DNA of 64,000 bases from Mixophyes australis (taxonomy: Eukaryota; Chordata; Amphibia; Anura; Limnodynastidae). The position numbers and the translations under genes were made by a program. The stretch lies in the NCBI GenBank assembly GCA_036250195.1, contig JAVHZZ010000002.1, positions 368,220,624 through 368,284,623 on the forward strand, in the 5' to 3' direction. Every line of letters starts with the position of its first letter. Position 1 is the first letter of the stretch. The notes beneath the pieces are model-generated. The model searched no databases. It worked only from the letters and a program-made list of their open reading frames with translations, and had not been told where the DNA came from. Of this stretch, positions 1 to 8,676 are shown one piece after another.

Positions 1-764
1 CGCTTTGCCAGGATCCGAGGGTGGTCACTCTTTTAAAGTCAGAGGAATACATTCTGGCCACCGTGCTCGATCCTCGGTTTAAAGCGTATGTTGTGTCTCT
101 GTTTCCGGCGGACACAAGTCTACAGCGGTGCAAAGACCTGCTGGTCAGGAGATTGTCCTCTGAAGAGGACCGTGACATGCCAACAGCTCCACCCTCATTT
201 TCTTCCACATCTATGGCTGCGAGGAAAAAGCTCAGTTTTCCCAAAAGAGGCACTGGCGGGGATGCTGATAACATCTGGTCCGGACTGAAGGACCTGCCAA
301 CCATTGCAGACATGTCTACTCTCGCTGCATTGGATGCTGTGACAATAGAAAAAATTGTGGATGATTACTTTGCTGACACCATCCAAGTAGACATGTCAGA
401 CAGTCCATATTGTTACTGGCAGGAAAAAAAGGCAGTTTGGAAGCCCCTGTACAAACTGGCTCTATTTTACCTGAGTTGTCCCCCCTCCAGTGTGTACTCG
501 GAAAGAGTTTTTAGTGCAGCGGGGAACCTGGTCAGTGAGCGGCGAAGGAGGTTGCTTCCTCACAACGTTGAAAAAATGATGTTTATAAAAATGAATAATC
601 AATTCCTCAATGAAGTACAGCACTGCCCTCCAGATACTACAGAGGGACCTGTGGTTGTGGAGTCCAGCGGGGACGAATTGATAATGTGTGATGAGGAGGA
701 AGTACACACTGTAGGGGGAGAGGAATCAGAGGTTGAGGATGAGGACGACATCTTGCCTCAGTAG
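1..764 (+). CDS. hAT transposase, C-terminal part (element A1, cut by window start)
   Basis: The reading frame is open from the first base and ends at a TAG at 762-764. About 250 residues match the C-terminus of the transposase at 8673-11312 almost exactly; I count four amino-acid differences over 247 residues (for example MPTAPP versus MSTAPP). It contains the hAT C-terminal dimerisation region, with the signature YSERVFSAAGNLVSER at about 483-545, followed by an acidic tail. In this family the protein cuts and pastes the element by a DDE-type reaction in the nucleus, and this region holds the dimer interface and probably the catalytic Glu. No stop or frameshift is visible in the part shown. 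The 5' half lies outside the window, so whether the whole gene is intact cannot be judged. The near-identity to copy B points to recent activity of the family. Confidence 0.9.
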   Translation, partial: LCQDPRVVTLLKSEEYILATVLDPRFKAYVVSLFPADTSLQRCKDLLVRRLSSEEDRDMPTAPPSFSSTSMAARKKLSFPKRGTGGDADNIWSGLKDLPTIADMSTLAALDAVTIEKIVDDYFADTIQVDMSDSPYCYWQEKKAVWKPLYKLALFYLSCPPSSVYSERVFSAAGNLVSERRRRLLPHNVEKMMFIKMNNQFLNEVQHCPPDTTEGPVVVESSGDELIMCDEEEVHTVGGEESEVEDEDDILPQ

Positions 765-1255
765 AGCCTGTTTAGTCTGTACAGGGAGAGATGAATAGCT
801 TTTTTGGTGTGGGGGCCCAAACAAACCAATCATTTCAGTCAAAGTTGTTTGGTTGGCCCTGTCGCTGAAATGATTTGTGTGTTAAAGTGTGCATGTCCTA
901 TTTCAACAGCAGACCTCTCAACTGCAGCTCATCCCTCCTCTGCGGGGATAATGTCTCCTGTGCTCTGACACGTCACTCTGTGTACTCTCAGCCTCAGGAT
1001 CTGACACTACAGCTACCATGCCTCTTGTAGCAGCCCTCACTCCAGGGCCTCTTCCATGTGCAGTGTCCCCCTCTCTCTTGGGTTCACTATAGTGGCATGG
1101 AGTTCTCCCCCATCATCCAGGGCACACATTCCTTGCCCTGGCTCAGTCACCACGCTCAGACTTCCAGGCAATGATGGGGGAGCCTGGGAGCTTCCACCCC
1201 AGGTCCCCAGCTACAACTCTCCTCTCCTGTGTCTTCTCTCTCTTTCTGACACTTT
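765..1255. other. 3' non-coding segment of hAT element A1
   Basis: Bases 765 to about 908 match the sequence just after the transposase stop of element B (11313 to about 11455), including an imperfect inverted pair AAATGATTGG/CCAATCATTT-type around 820-875. From about 909 to 1255 the two copies differ completely. A1 holds some 350 bp of C-rich sequence that B lacks, while B holds decayed transposase-like sequence there. I do not recognise the A1-specific stretch. Confidence 0.6.
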
Positions 1256-1935
1256 AAAGATCGTGCCTTTAAATGAAAAAGTCAGTCTTCATTGGACGAC
1301 TATGTGCAAGTGCAACAGGGACATTTTTTTGGGTTTACAAAGTCAAACAATAACACTACGACCCTGTCTGTCTGGGGTCTGTCAATGACGAATTGTCTGG
1401 AGGAGGTATTGTGGCCCCGGTATCAAATTGGGTACCGGGGCCACCCCACTATGCAGTCCAGATACTTGTTTGGTGGAATTCCGCCACGTGGAGGGTTTTT
1501 AAATTATATTGTGGCCTCGGTACCAAATTGTGTACCGGGGCCACCCCACTACGCAGTCCAGATACTTGTTTGGTGGAATTCAGACCAGTTGAGGGTTTTA
1601 TTATTATATTGTGTGGACCACTCTATCTATACCACACTACAACTCTATACCACTCTATTTCCTACTTTAATTCTATTTAATTCTATTTCCTACTTTAATT
1701 CTATTACTAATTAATTACCATAAAGAGGAACAAAAAAAACCAATTTTACCAAAAGTATAATATGACTTAGACTTACAAACACTACACTTGAAAGATCGTG
1801 CCTTTAAATGAAAAAGTCAGTCTTCATTGCACGACTATGTGCAACAGGGACAGTTTTTTTGTTTACAAAGTCAACTAATAACACTTGGACCCTGTCTGTC
1901 TTTAACATACTTGATGGGATCTCAATGACGAATTG
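1256..1935 (+). repeat. Duplicated approx. 145-bp module (1256-1400 and 1790-1935)
   Basis: The string AAAGATCGTGCCTTTAAATG begins both modules, which run on through CAACAGGGACA and a T-run to the AATGACGAATTGTCTG motif that leads into a hairpin satellite block. Element B has the module once (about 11690-11830). The 540-bp spacing shows that a larger block, module plus satellite, was duplicated within A1. The AT-rich filler at 1610-1790 has no recognisable feature. Confidence 0.75.
1405..1608 (+). repeat. 100-bp hairpin satellite, block 1 (2 units)
   Basis: There are two units spaced 100 bp apart. Each carries an inverted repeat, TGGCCCCGGTA and TACCGGGGCCA, separated by about 10 nt, followed by the shared motif TACGCAGTCCAGATACTTGT. 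The second unit has one change in the left arm (TGGCCTCGGTA). Confidence 0.9.
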
Positions 1936-1949
1936 TCTGTAGCATGTTT

Positions 1950-2412
1950 GGAGGAGGTATTGTGGCCCCGGTATCAAATTGTGTACCGGGGCCACCACAC
2001 TACGCAGTCCAGATACTTGTTTGGTGGAATTCTGACACGTGGAGGGTGTATTTATTTTATTGTGGCCCCGGTATCAAATTGGGTACCGGGGCCACCCCAC
2101 TACGCAGTCCAGATACTTGTTTGGTGGAATTCTGACACGTGGAGGGTGTATTTATTTTATTGTGGCCCCGGTATCAAATTGGGTACCGGGGCCACCCCAC
2201 TACGCAGTCCAGATACTTGTTTGGTGGAATTCTGACACGTGGAGGGTGTATTTATTTTATTGTGGCCCCGGTATCAAATTGGGTACCGGGGCCACCCCAC
2301 TACGCAGTCCAGATACTTGTTTGGTGGAATTCTGACACGTGGAGGGTTTTTTAATTATATTGTGGCCTCGGTACCAAATTGTGTACCGGGGCCACCACAC
2401 TACGCAGTCAAG
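1950..2412 (+). repeat. 100-bp hairpin satellite, block 2 (about 5 units)
   Basis: Five units lie head to tail at about 1960, 2062, 2162, 2262 and 2361, with exactly 100-bp spacing between the central ones and almost no divergence. Each contains the 11-bp inverted repeat TGGCCCCGGTA / TACCGGGGCCA. Overlapping reading frames through this block arise from the repeat and are not genes. Confidence 0.92.
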
Positions 2413-2489
2413 ATAGATAGATGCGTATCATAGATAAAGTACATTCAGTGGTGTGGGGCAAATTGAAAAATATTCCAAATGCACTGACA

Positions 2490-2566
2490 TTATCAAAAAC
2501 AAGAGGTTGTCACACGCTAAAACTCCAACATGTATATGATGGAGAGGATGGAGGAGCAGCCGTATG
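2490..2566 (+). pseudogene. Echo of transposase coding sequence in 3' region of A1
   Basis: The segment with ACAAGAGGTTGT and GGAGAGGATGGAGGAGCAG resembles the transposase gene around 10208-10275 (ACAAGAGGTTGT... GCAGAGGATGGAGGAGCAG) over about 65 bp at roughly 80% identity by eye. It is too short and too altered to code. The same piece occurs in element B at about 12085-12152. Confidence 0.75.
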
Positions 2567-2584
2567 TGTAGTGTAATGCAGATC

Positions 2585-4737
2585 TGTTGAAGGTTTTTTA
2601 GATATTTTATTGTGGTGCCCAGTGCCCACTCCTCTACGCAGTCCAGGTACAATTATTGGTGCGAATCATAAAAGTTCAGGGTTTTTAATATATTGTGGTG
2701 ACCCACTCCTCTACGCAGTCCAGGTACAATTATTGGTGCGAATCATAAAAGTTCAGGGTTTTTAAGATATTGTGGTGACCCACTCCTCTACGCAGTCCAG
2801 GTACATTTATTGGTGCGAATCATAAAAGTTCAGGGTTTTTAAGATATTGTGGTGACCCACTCCTCTACGCAGTCCAGGTACAATTATTGGTGCGAATCAT
2901 AAAAGTTCAGGGTTTTTAAGATATTGTGGTGACCCACTCCTCTACGCAGTCCAGGTACATTTATTGGTGCGAATCATAAAAGTTCAGGGTTTTTAATATA
3001 TCTTGTGGTGACCCACTCCTCTACGCAGTCCAGGTACAATTATTGGTGCGAATCATAAAAGTTCAGGGTTTTTAATATATTGTGGTGACCCACTCCTCTA
3101 CGCAGTCCAGGTACAATTATTGGTGCGAATCATAAAAGTTCAGGGTTTTTAATATATTGTAGTGACCCACTCCTCTACGCAGTCCAGGTACAATTATTGG
3201 TGCGAATCATAAAAGTTCAGGGTTTTTAAGATATTGTGGTGACCCACTCCTCTACGCAGTCCAGGTACATTTATTGGTGCGAATCATAAAAGTTCAGGGT
3301 TTTTAAGATATTGTGGTGACCCACTCCACTACGCAGTCCAGGTACAATTATTGGTGCGAATCATAAAAGTTCAGGGTTTTTAAGATATTGTGGTGACCCA
3401 CTCCTCTACGCAGTCCAGGTACATTTATTGGTGCGAATCATAAAAGTTCAGGGTTTTTAATATATCTTGTGGTGACCCACTCCTCTACGCAGTCCAGGTA
3501 CAATTATTGGTGCGAATCATAAAAGTTCAGGGTTTTTAATATATTGTGGTGACCCACTCCTCTACGCAGTCCAGGTACAATTATTGGTGCGAATCATAAA
3601 AGTTCAGGGTTTTTAATATATTGTGGTGACCCACTCCTCTACGCAGTCCAGGTACAATTATTGGTGCGAATCATAAAAGTTCAGGGTTTTTAAGATATTG
3701 TGGTGACCCACTCCTCTACGCAGTCCAGGTACATTTATTGGTGCGAATCATAAAAGTTCAGGGTTTTTAAGATATTGTGGTGACCCACTCCTCTACGCAG
3801 TCCAGGTACAATTATTGGTGCGAATCATAAAAGTTCAGGGTTTTTAAGATATTGTGGTGACCCACTCCTCTACGCAGTCCAGGTACATTTATTGGTGCGA
3901 ATCATAAAAGTTCAGGGTTTTTAATATATCTTGTGGTGACCCACTCCTCTACGCAGTCCAGGTACAATTATTGGTGCGAATCATAAAAGTTCAGGGTTTT
4001 TAATATATTGTGGTGACCCACTCCTCTACGCAGTCCAGGTACAATTATTGGTGCGAATCATAAAAGTTCAGGGTTTTTAATATATTGTGGTGACCCACTC
4101 CTCTACGCAGTCCAGGTACAATTATTGGTGCGAATCATAAAAGTTCAGGGTTTTTAAGATATTGTGGTGACCCACTCCTCTACGCAGTCCAGGTACATTT
4201 ATTGGTGCGAATCATAAAAGTTCAGGGTTTTTAATATATCTTGTGGTGACCCACTCCTCTACGCAGTCCAGGTACAATTATTGGTGCGAATCATAAAAGT
4301 TCAGGGTTTTTAAGATATTGTGGTGACCCACTCCTCTACGCAGTCCAGGTACAATTATTGGTGGGAATCATAAAAGTTCAGGGTTTTTAAGATATTGTGG
4401 TGACCCACTCCTCTACGCAGTCCAGGTACATTTATTGGTGCGAATCATAAAAGTTCAGGGTTTTTAATATATCTTGTGGTGACCCACTCCTCTACGCAGT
4501 CCAGGTACAATTATTGGTGCGAATCATAAAAGTTCAGGGTTTTTAATATATTGTGGTGACCCACTCCTCTACGCAGTCCAGGTACAATTATTGGTGCGAA
4601 TCATAAAAGTTCAGGGTTTTTAAGATATTGTGGTGACCCACTCCTCTACGCAGTCCAGGTACAATTATTGGTGCGAATCATAAAAGTTCAGGGTTTTTAA
4701 TATATATTGTGGTGACCCACTCCTCTACGCAGTCCAG
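2585..4737 (+). repeat. 77-bp satellite array of element A1 (about 28 units, higher-order repeat)
   Basis: About 28 head-to-tail units of 77-79 bp. Each contains CCCACTCCTCTACGCAGTCC, then GGTGCGAATCATAAAAGTTC and a T-rich tail. Units differ at two diagnostic places: ACAATTATT or ACATTTATT, and tail AATATATTG, AAGATATTG or AATATATCTTG. The variants recur in the same order every six units. The AATATATCTTG tail recurs at 3001, 3465 and 3929, exactly 464 bp apart, then at shortened spacings of 300 and 243 bp. No coding content. Confidence 0.95.
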
Positions 4738-5052
4738 AAAGATACCTTGTTGCAACGTTTTGGACTAATAACTATATTGTGAGGTGTTCAGAATACACTG
4801 TAAATTAGTGGAAATGCTTGTTATTGAATGTTATTGAGGTTAATAATAGCCTAGGAGTGAAAATAAGCCCAAAAACTTGATTTTTAAACTTTTTATGTTT
4901 TTTTCAAAAAAAATCCGAATCCAATACCTTAAATCCGAACCGAGACCTTTCGTCAAGTGTTTTGCGAGACAAATCCGAACCTCAAAAATAACGAAAATCC
5001 GGATCCAAAACACAAAACACGAGACCTCAAAAGTCGCCGGTGCACATCCCTA
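4738..5052 (+). mobile_element. 3' terminal segment of hAT element A1
   Basis: This 315-bp segment is nearly identical to the 3' ends at 5436-5749 and 13179-13493. Its last 150 bp hold several ATCCGAA/ATCCGGA motifs, like the subterminal transposase-binding repeats typical of hAT ends, and it finishes in GTGCACATCCCTA. The next eight bases, ACAATTAT (5053-5060), belong to a 77-bp satellite unit and would be the target duplication. The matching copy should lie left of the window. Confidence 0.85.
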
Positions 5053-5435
5053 ACAATTATTGGTGCGAATCATAAAAGTTCAGGGTTTTTAAGATATTGT
5101 GGTGACCCACTCCTCTACGCAGTCCAGGTACAATTATTGGTGCGAATCATAAAAGTTCAGGGTTTTTAATATATTGTGGTGACCCACTCCTCTACGCAGT
5201 CCAGGTACAATTATTGGTGCGAATCATAAAAGTTCAGGGTTTTTAAGATATTGTGGTGACCCACTCCTCTACGCAGTCCAGGTACAATTATTGGTGCGAA
5301 TCATAAAAGTTCAGGGTTTTTAATATATTGTGGTGACCCACTCCTCTACGCAGTCCAGGTACAATTATTGGTGCGAATCATAAAAGTTCAGGGTTTTTAA
5401 TATATTGTGGTGACCCACTCCTCTACGCAGTCCAG
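5053..5435 (+). repeat. 77-bp satellite remainder of element A2 (5 units)
   Basis: The array starts in the middle of a unit, immediately after the A1 terminus at 5052, and continues for five units to the same junction (CAGTCCAG|AAAGATACC) that ends the other arrays. This is what one expects if A1 inserted inside the satellite of an older copy. Confidence 0.88.
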
Positions 5436-5749
5436 AAAGATACCTTGTTGCAACGTTTTGGACTAATAACTATATTGTGAGGTGTTCAGAATACACTGTA
5501 AATTAGTGGAAATGCTTGTTATTGAATGTTTTGAGGTTAATAATAGCCTAGGAGTGAAAATAAGCCCAAAAACTTGATTTTTAAACTTTTTATGTTTTTT
5601 TCAAAAAAAATCCGAATCCAATACCTTAAATCCGAACCGAGACCTTTCGTCAAGTGTTTTGCGAGACAAATCCGAACCTCAAAAATAACGAAAATCCGGA
5701 TCCAAAACACAAAACACGAGACCTCAAAAGTCGCCGGTGCACATCCCTA
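5436..5749 (+). mobile_element. 3' terminal segment of hAT element A2
   Basis: A second 3' terminus, almost identical to 4738-5052 (a small indel in the TGTTATTGAGG motif separates them), ending in GTGCACATCCCTA. The rest of A2 should lie left of the window, beyond A1. The eight bases after it are GTTAATAC. Confidence 0.85.
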
Positions 5750-5757
5750 GTTAATAC

Positions 5758-5807
5758 AGATCCAAAACCAAAACCAAAATGCGGAGGTCAGTGAGTGAAC
5801 AACCCTA
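5758..5807 (-). mobile_element. Terminus of another hAT family abutting A2
   Basis: Read on the minus strand, this begins TAGGGTTGTTCACTCACTGA, runs into a GGTTTTGG-type repeat and reaches ATTAAC. The same sequence opens the element at 31359 (TAGAGATGTTCACTGACC, then TTTTGGTTTTGG and ATTAAC). It is therefore a known-type hAT end placed directly outside the A2 end. Confidence 0.7.
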
Positions 5808-6600
5808 GTTCATACCTCTTAGCAGCTAACATATCATTCTCTTTTTCCTCACCAACCAACCTACAAAACCCAGGAATCTGTGACACACCGCTCCGGACAT
5901 CCATATCCAGTTACTTCATACAGAGCTCCATGGCTTTGAACTTTTAAGAAACAGCAGCATCATTCTGTTTGAGATTTAAATAGGATGCAAGAAATCAAAA
6001 TCATGGCAAAAATAGAGAAGGTAAGAGAAGGGGCACATTCATATTTAATAATAGAGGCACATTCTGTCTATATACTATTTATATGAGCATGCAGAAAAAT
6101 ATTTTTTCAATTGTTAGTACTGTAAAATTAATCTTTATATCACAAGTTAAAATTAACCATTCTAGATAGTATAGTTCTATATATCCCACAGCAAAATATA
6201 AAAAGTGTATAGAAAAACTATGTAATATAGATTAAAAACAAAGAGGTAAGAATGCCCCATAATTCTTCTGATATCCCTCTACGCTCATTTATTATTACAT
6301 ATACTTTATATTGTATTAATTTCTTGTGCAAAGCCTCATCAGTATTTAGCTTGATCCTAATAGATGTTATCGGTGGGGATTTCATAATTTAATTATTTTG
6401 ATGTTTCTATTGCTGATTTGTATTCATTATTTTTAAGTTTTCAGCATATGATGTAAAAATTGCAGCATAAGGTCAGTAAATTATTTTTGAAAGTCAGAAA
6501 TGCAAGACTTGTGATATGTGAATCACTCACTGTATTTCCTAATCACTTAACTGCTTTTTATTCTGCTTCACTTTATAATACAATCAGGATGTGGGTTGGG
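5808..6600. other. AT-rich stretch without recognised feature
   Basis: No reading frame, repeat or element end that I can support. The sequence is AT-rich and looks like ordinary intergenic DNA. Confidence 0.5.
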
Positions 6601-6908
6601 TACTAATACCCGATGCTGGCAACGGCGACGAATGACGACAACATCTTTAGTACGAATGTTGAGGAGCGTGACCTATTCTTCACAACGACCGTTTACTATA
6701 CTGATTCCGAGGAAATGCGATTAGTGAAGAAGGCGGCAGCACAGAATGACGTACTGTGCATGCCGACAGTAATCTTTCTACAGTTAAGGGGGCAGGTGTA
6801 AGAGGCGCCGCCTCTTCAATGTTAATAAGTAAGGCTTACATATTGTAGCCTTAAGGTATTCTCCAACTGCCCCCTTAACAGCTCGGAGATAACAACTCCT
6901 AGTTGCAT
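6600..6908. repeat. CpG-containing fragment with a 13-bp inverted repeat
   Basis: GTTAAGGGGGCAG (6783-6795) is the exact inverse complement of CTGCCCCCTTAAC (6867-6879). The left part is unusually CpG-rich for this window (CGGCGACGAATGACGAC) and holds a 62-codon frame that I do not consider a gene. It looks like an unclassified repeat into which element B inserted. Confidence 0.4.
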
Positions 6909-6916
6909 ATTACAAT
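6909..6916. repeat. Left target-site duplication of element B
   Basis: ATTACAAT, identical to 13494-13501. Eight bases is the normal hAT duplication length. Confidence 0.93.
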
Positions 6917-7070
6917 TAGGGATGAGCGCACTCGGATTTATGAAATCCGAGCCCACCCGAACGTTGCGGATCCGAGTCGATCCGAGACAGATCCGGGTAT
7001 TGGCGCCAAATTCAAAAGTGAAACTGAGGCTCTGACTCATAATCCCGTTGTCGGATCTCGCGATACTCGG
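6917..7070 (+). repeat. 5' terminal and subterminal repeats of element B
   Basis: After the TAGGGATG end come repeated TCCGAG/CTCGGA motifs in both orientations, including the hairpin CTCGGATTTATGAAATCCGAG and GATCCGAG copies, then TCTCGCGA at about 7057. Clusters like this near hAT ends are the usual transposase-binding sites. The 3' end has the related ATCCGAA series. Confidence 0.7.
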
Positions 7071-7074
7071 ATCC

Positions 7075-7104
7075 TATAAATTCCCCGCTAGTCGCCGCCA
7101 TCTT
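7075..7104 (+). promoter_or_regulatory. Likely transposase promoter: TATA box and YY1-type site
   Basis: TATAAA at 7075-7080 is followed by GCCGCCATCTT at 7094-7104, which matches the YY1/initiator consensus CCGCCATNTT. A TCTCGCGA motif lies about 18 bp upstream. The related element at 31359 has the same order (CTCGCGATATTT, then CATAAAAACCCGC at about 31588). Promoter function is inferred. Confidence 0.5.
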
Positions 7105-7150
7105 CACTCGGGCATTGATCAGGGTAGAGGGAGGGTGTGTTAGGTGGTCC

Positions 7151-7360
7151 TCTGTGCTGTTTAGTTCTGTGCTGTTTAGTTCTGTGCTGTTTAGTTCTGT
7201 GCTGTTTAGTTCTGTGCTGTTTAGTTCTGTGCTGTTTAGTTCTGTGCTGTTTAGTGCTGTGCTGTTTAGTGCTGTGCTGTTTAGTGCTGTGCTGTTTAGT
7301 GCTGTGCTGTGCTGTGCTGTGCTGTGCTGTGCTGTGCTGTGCTGTGCTGTGCTGTGCTGT
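7151..7360 (+). repeat. Leader minisatellite of element B (15-bp then 5-bp units)
   Basis: Ten units of 15 bp (TCTGTGCTGTTTAGT, later GCTGTGCTGTTTAGT) fill 7151-7300 and pass directly into twelve GCTGT pentamers to 7360. The pentamer is contained in the 15-mer, so one array probably grew from the other. Long frames across it are repeat artefacts. Confidence 0.92.
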
Positions 7361-8300
7361 GTTCTGCAGTATCAGTCCAGTGGTGCTGTGTGCTGTGCTC
7401 TGTCCTTCTGAGGTCAGTGGTGCTGCTGGGTCCTGTGCTGTGTCCTGTTCAGTCCAGTGGTGCTGTGTCCTGTGCTCTGTGCTTCTAAGGGCATAGTTAT
7501 TTCCCCAATATTCCCCTGTGTTTAAAAAAATAAAAAAAAGTTTTTTTAAAAAATACCAAAAACTACTTTAATTTTTTTTAATTACCACAAAATTTGCACA
7601 ACCAATCCTGCAGTATAAGCCCATTGGTACTGCAATATTACCAAGTTCACACATTCAGCAGTAAAAGTCCAGTGGTACTGCAATATTACAAAGTTTACAC
7701 ATTCTGCAGTATCAGTCCAGTGGTGCTGTGTCCTGTGCTCTGTCCTGCTGAGTTCCGTAGTGCTGCTGGGTCCTGTGCCGTGTCCTGTTCAGTCCAGTGT
7801 GCTGTGTCCTGTGCTCTGTGCTTCTAAGGGCATAGTTATTTTCCCATTATTCCCAAGTTTTTAAAAAATAAAAAAAAAGTAAAAAAAAATAATTTTTTTT
7901 TTTTTAAAAAAAAATATATAATAATTATAACCAAATTTGCAAAACCAATCCAGCAGTATAAGTCCATTGGTACTGCAATATTACCAAGTTCACACATTCT
8001 GCAGTATCAGTCCAGTGGTGCTGTGTCCTGTGCTCTGTCCTGCTGAGTTCCGTAGTGCTGCTGGGTCCTGTGCCGTGTCCTGTTCAGTCCAGTGGTGCTG
8101 TGTCCTGTGCTCTGTGCTTCTAAGGGCATAGTTATTTCCCCACTATTCCCAAGTTTTTTAAAAATAAAAAAAAAGTAAAAAAAAATAAAAAATTTAAAAA
8201 CAAAAAAATATATAATAATTATAACCAAATTTGCAAAACCAATCCAGCAGTATAAGTCCATTGGTACTGCAATATTACCAAGTTCATACATTCTGCAGTA
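7361..8300 (+). repeat. Leader repeat of about 300-340 bp, three copies
   Basis: The marker GCTTCTAAGGGCATAGTTAT occurs at 7481, 7820 and about 8116. Each copy also has CAGTATAAGTCCATTGGTAC, a CTGTGTCCTGTGCTCTGTCC block and an A/T homopolymer tract. A partial fourth copy ends just before the upstream ORF. The block is part of the 5' leader of element B. Confidence 0.85.
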
Positions 8301-8316
8301 TCTTGTGCTACATATA

Positions 8317-8676
8317 ATGGAGACCAAAAATTTGGAGGATAAAGTAGGGAAAGATCAAGACCCACTTCCTCCTAATGCTGAAGCTGCTGCCACTAGTCAT
8401 GACATAGACGATGAAATGCCATCAACGTCGTCTTCCAAGCCCAATGCCCAATCTCGTAGTACCGGGCATGTAAAATCCAAAAAGCCCAAGTTAAGAAAAA
8501 GTAGCAAAAAGAGAAACTTAAAATCATCTGAGGAGAAACGTAAAGTTGCCAATATGCCATTTACGACACGGAGTGGCAAGGAACGGCTTAGGCCCTGGCC
8601 CGTGTTCATGACTAGTGGTTCAGCTTCACCCACGGATCTTAGCCCTCCTCCTCCTCCCCCCCCTACAAAAAATTGA
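8317..8676 (+). CDS. Upstream ORF of element B, basic protein module (119 aa)
   Basis: The first ATG (8317, context ATAATGGA) opens a 119-codon frame ending at TGA 8674-8676. The middle is strongly basic (lysine-rich KSKKPKLRKSSKKRNLKSS) and the end is a proline run. A conserved block, NMPFTTRSGKERLRPWP, is shared with the ORF of the element at 31359 (NMPFYTRSGKERMRPSP). The ATG context ATAATGGA is shared too, which supports this start. I know no named domain for it; DNA or nucleic-acid binding is only suggested by the charge. The stop overlaps the open transposase frame, and the boundary holds a C8 run and an A_AAA_AAT stretch. The module was therefore probably once the N-terminus of a single protein of about 1,000 residues, or is joined to it by frameshifting or splicing. 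Confidence 0.7.
   Translation: METKNLEDKVGKDQDPLPPNAEAAATSHDIDDEMPSTSSSKPNAQSRSTGHVKSKKPKLRKSSKKRNLKSSEEKRKVANMPFTTRSGKERLRPWPVFMTSGSASPTDLSPPPPPPPTKN
8656..8676 (+). other. Frame junction between upstream ORF and transposase
   Basis: Eight C residues (8656-8663) are followed by A_AAA_AAT (8667-8673) and then the TGA of the upstream frame. The transposase frame is open from 8643 after a TAG at 8640-8642, so the frames overlap by about 33 bp. A one-base length change in the C run, or a -1 ribosomal slip on A_AAA_AAT, would each connect them. Which of these happened cannot be decided from one copy. Confidence 0.6.

Noticed and set aside
1292..2433. Frames of 60-140 codons with repeated WPRYQIGYRGHP
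   Set aside because: They follow the 100-bp satellite; the unit length is not a multiple of three, so all frames stay open by accident.
2585..4737. A CRISPR-like regular array
   Set aside because: Units are contiguous 77-bp repeats without unique spacers, in eukaryotic DNA; it is a satellite.
7115..7496. Frames of 98-119 codons reading SSVLF/VLCCL repeats
   Set aside because: Simple translations of the 15-bp and 5-bp minisatellite.
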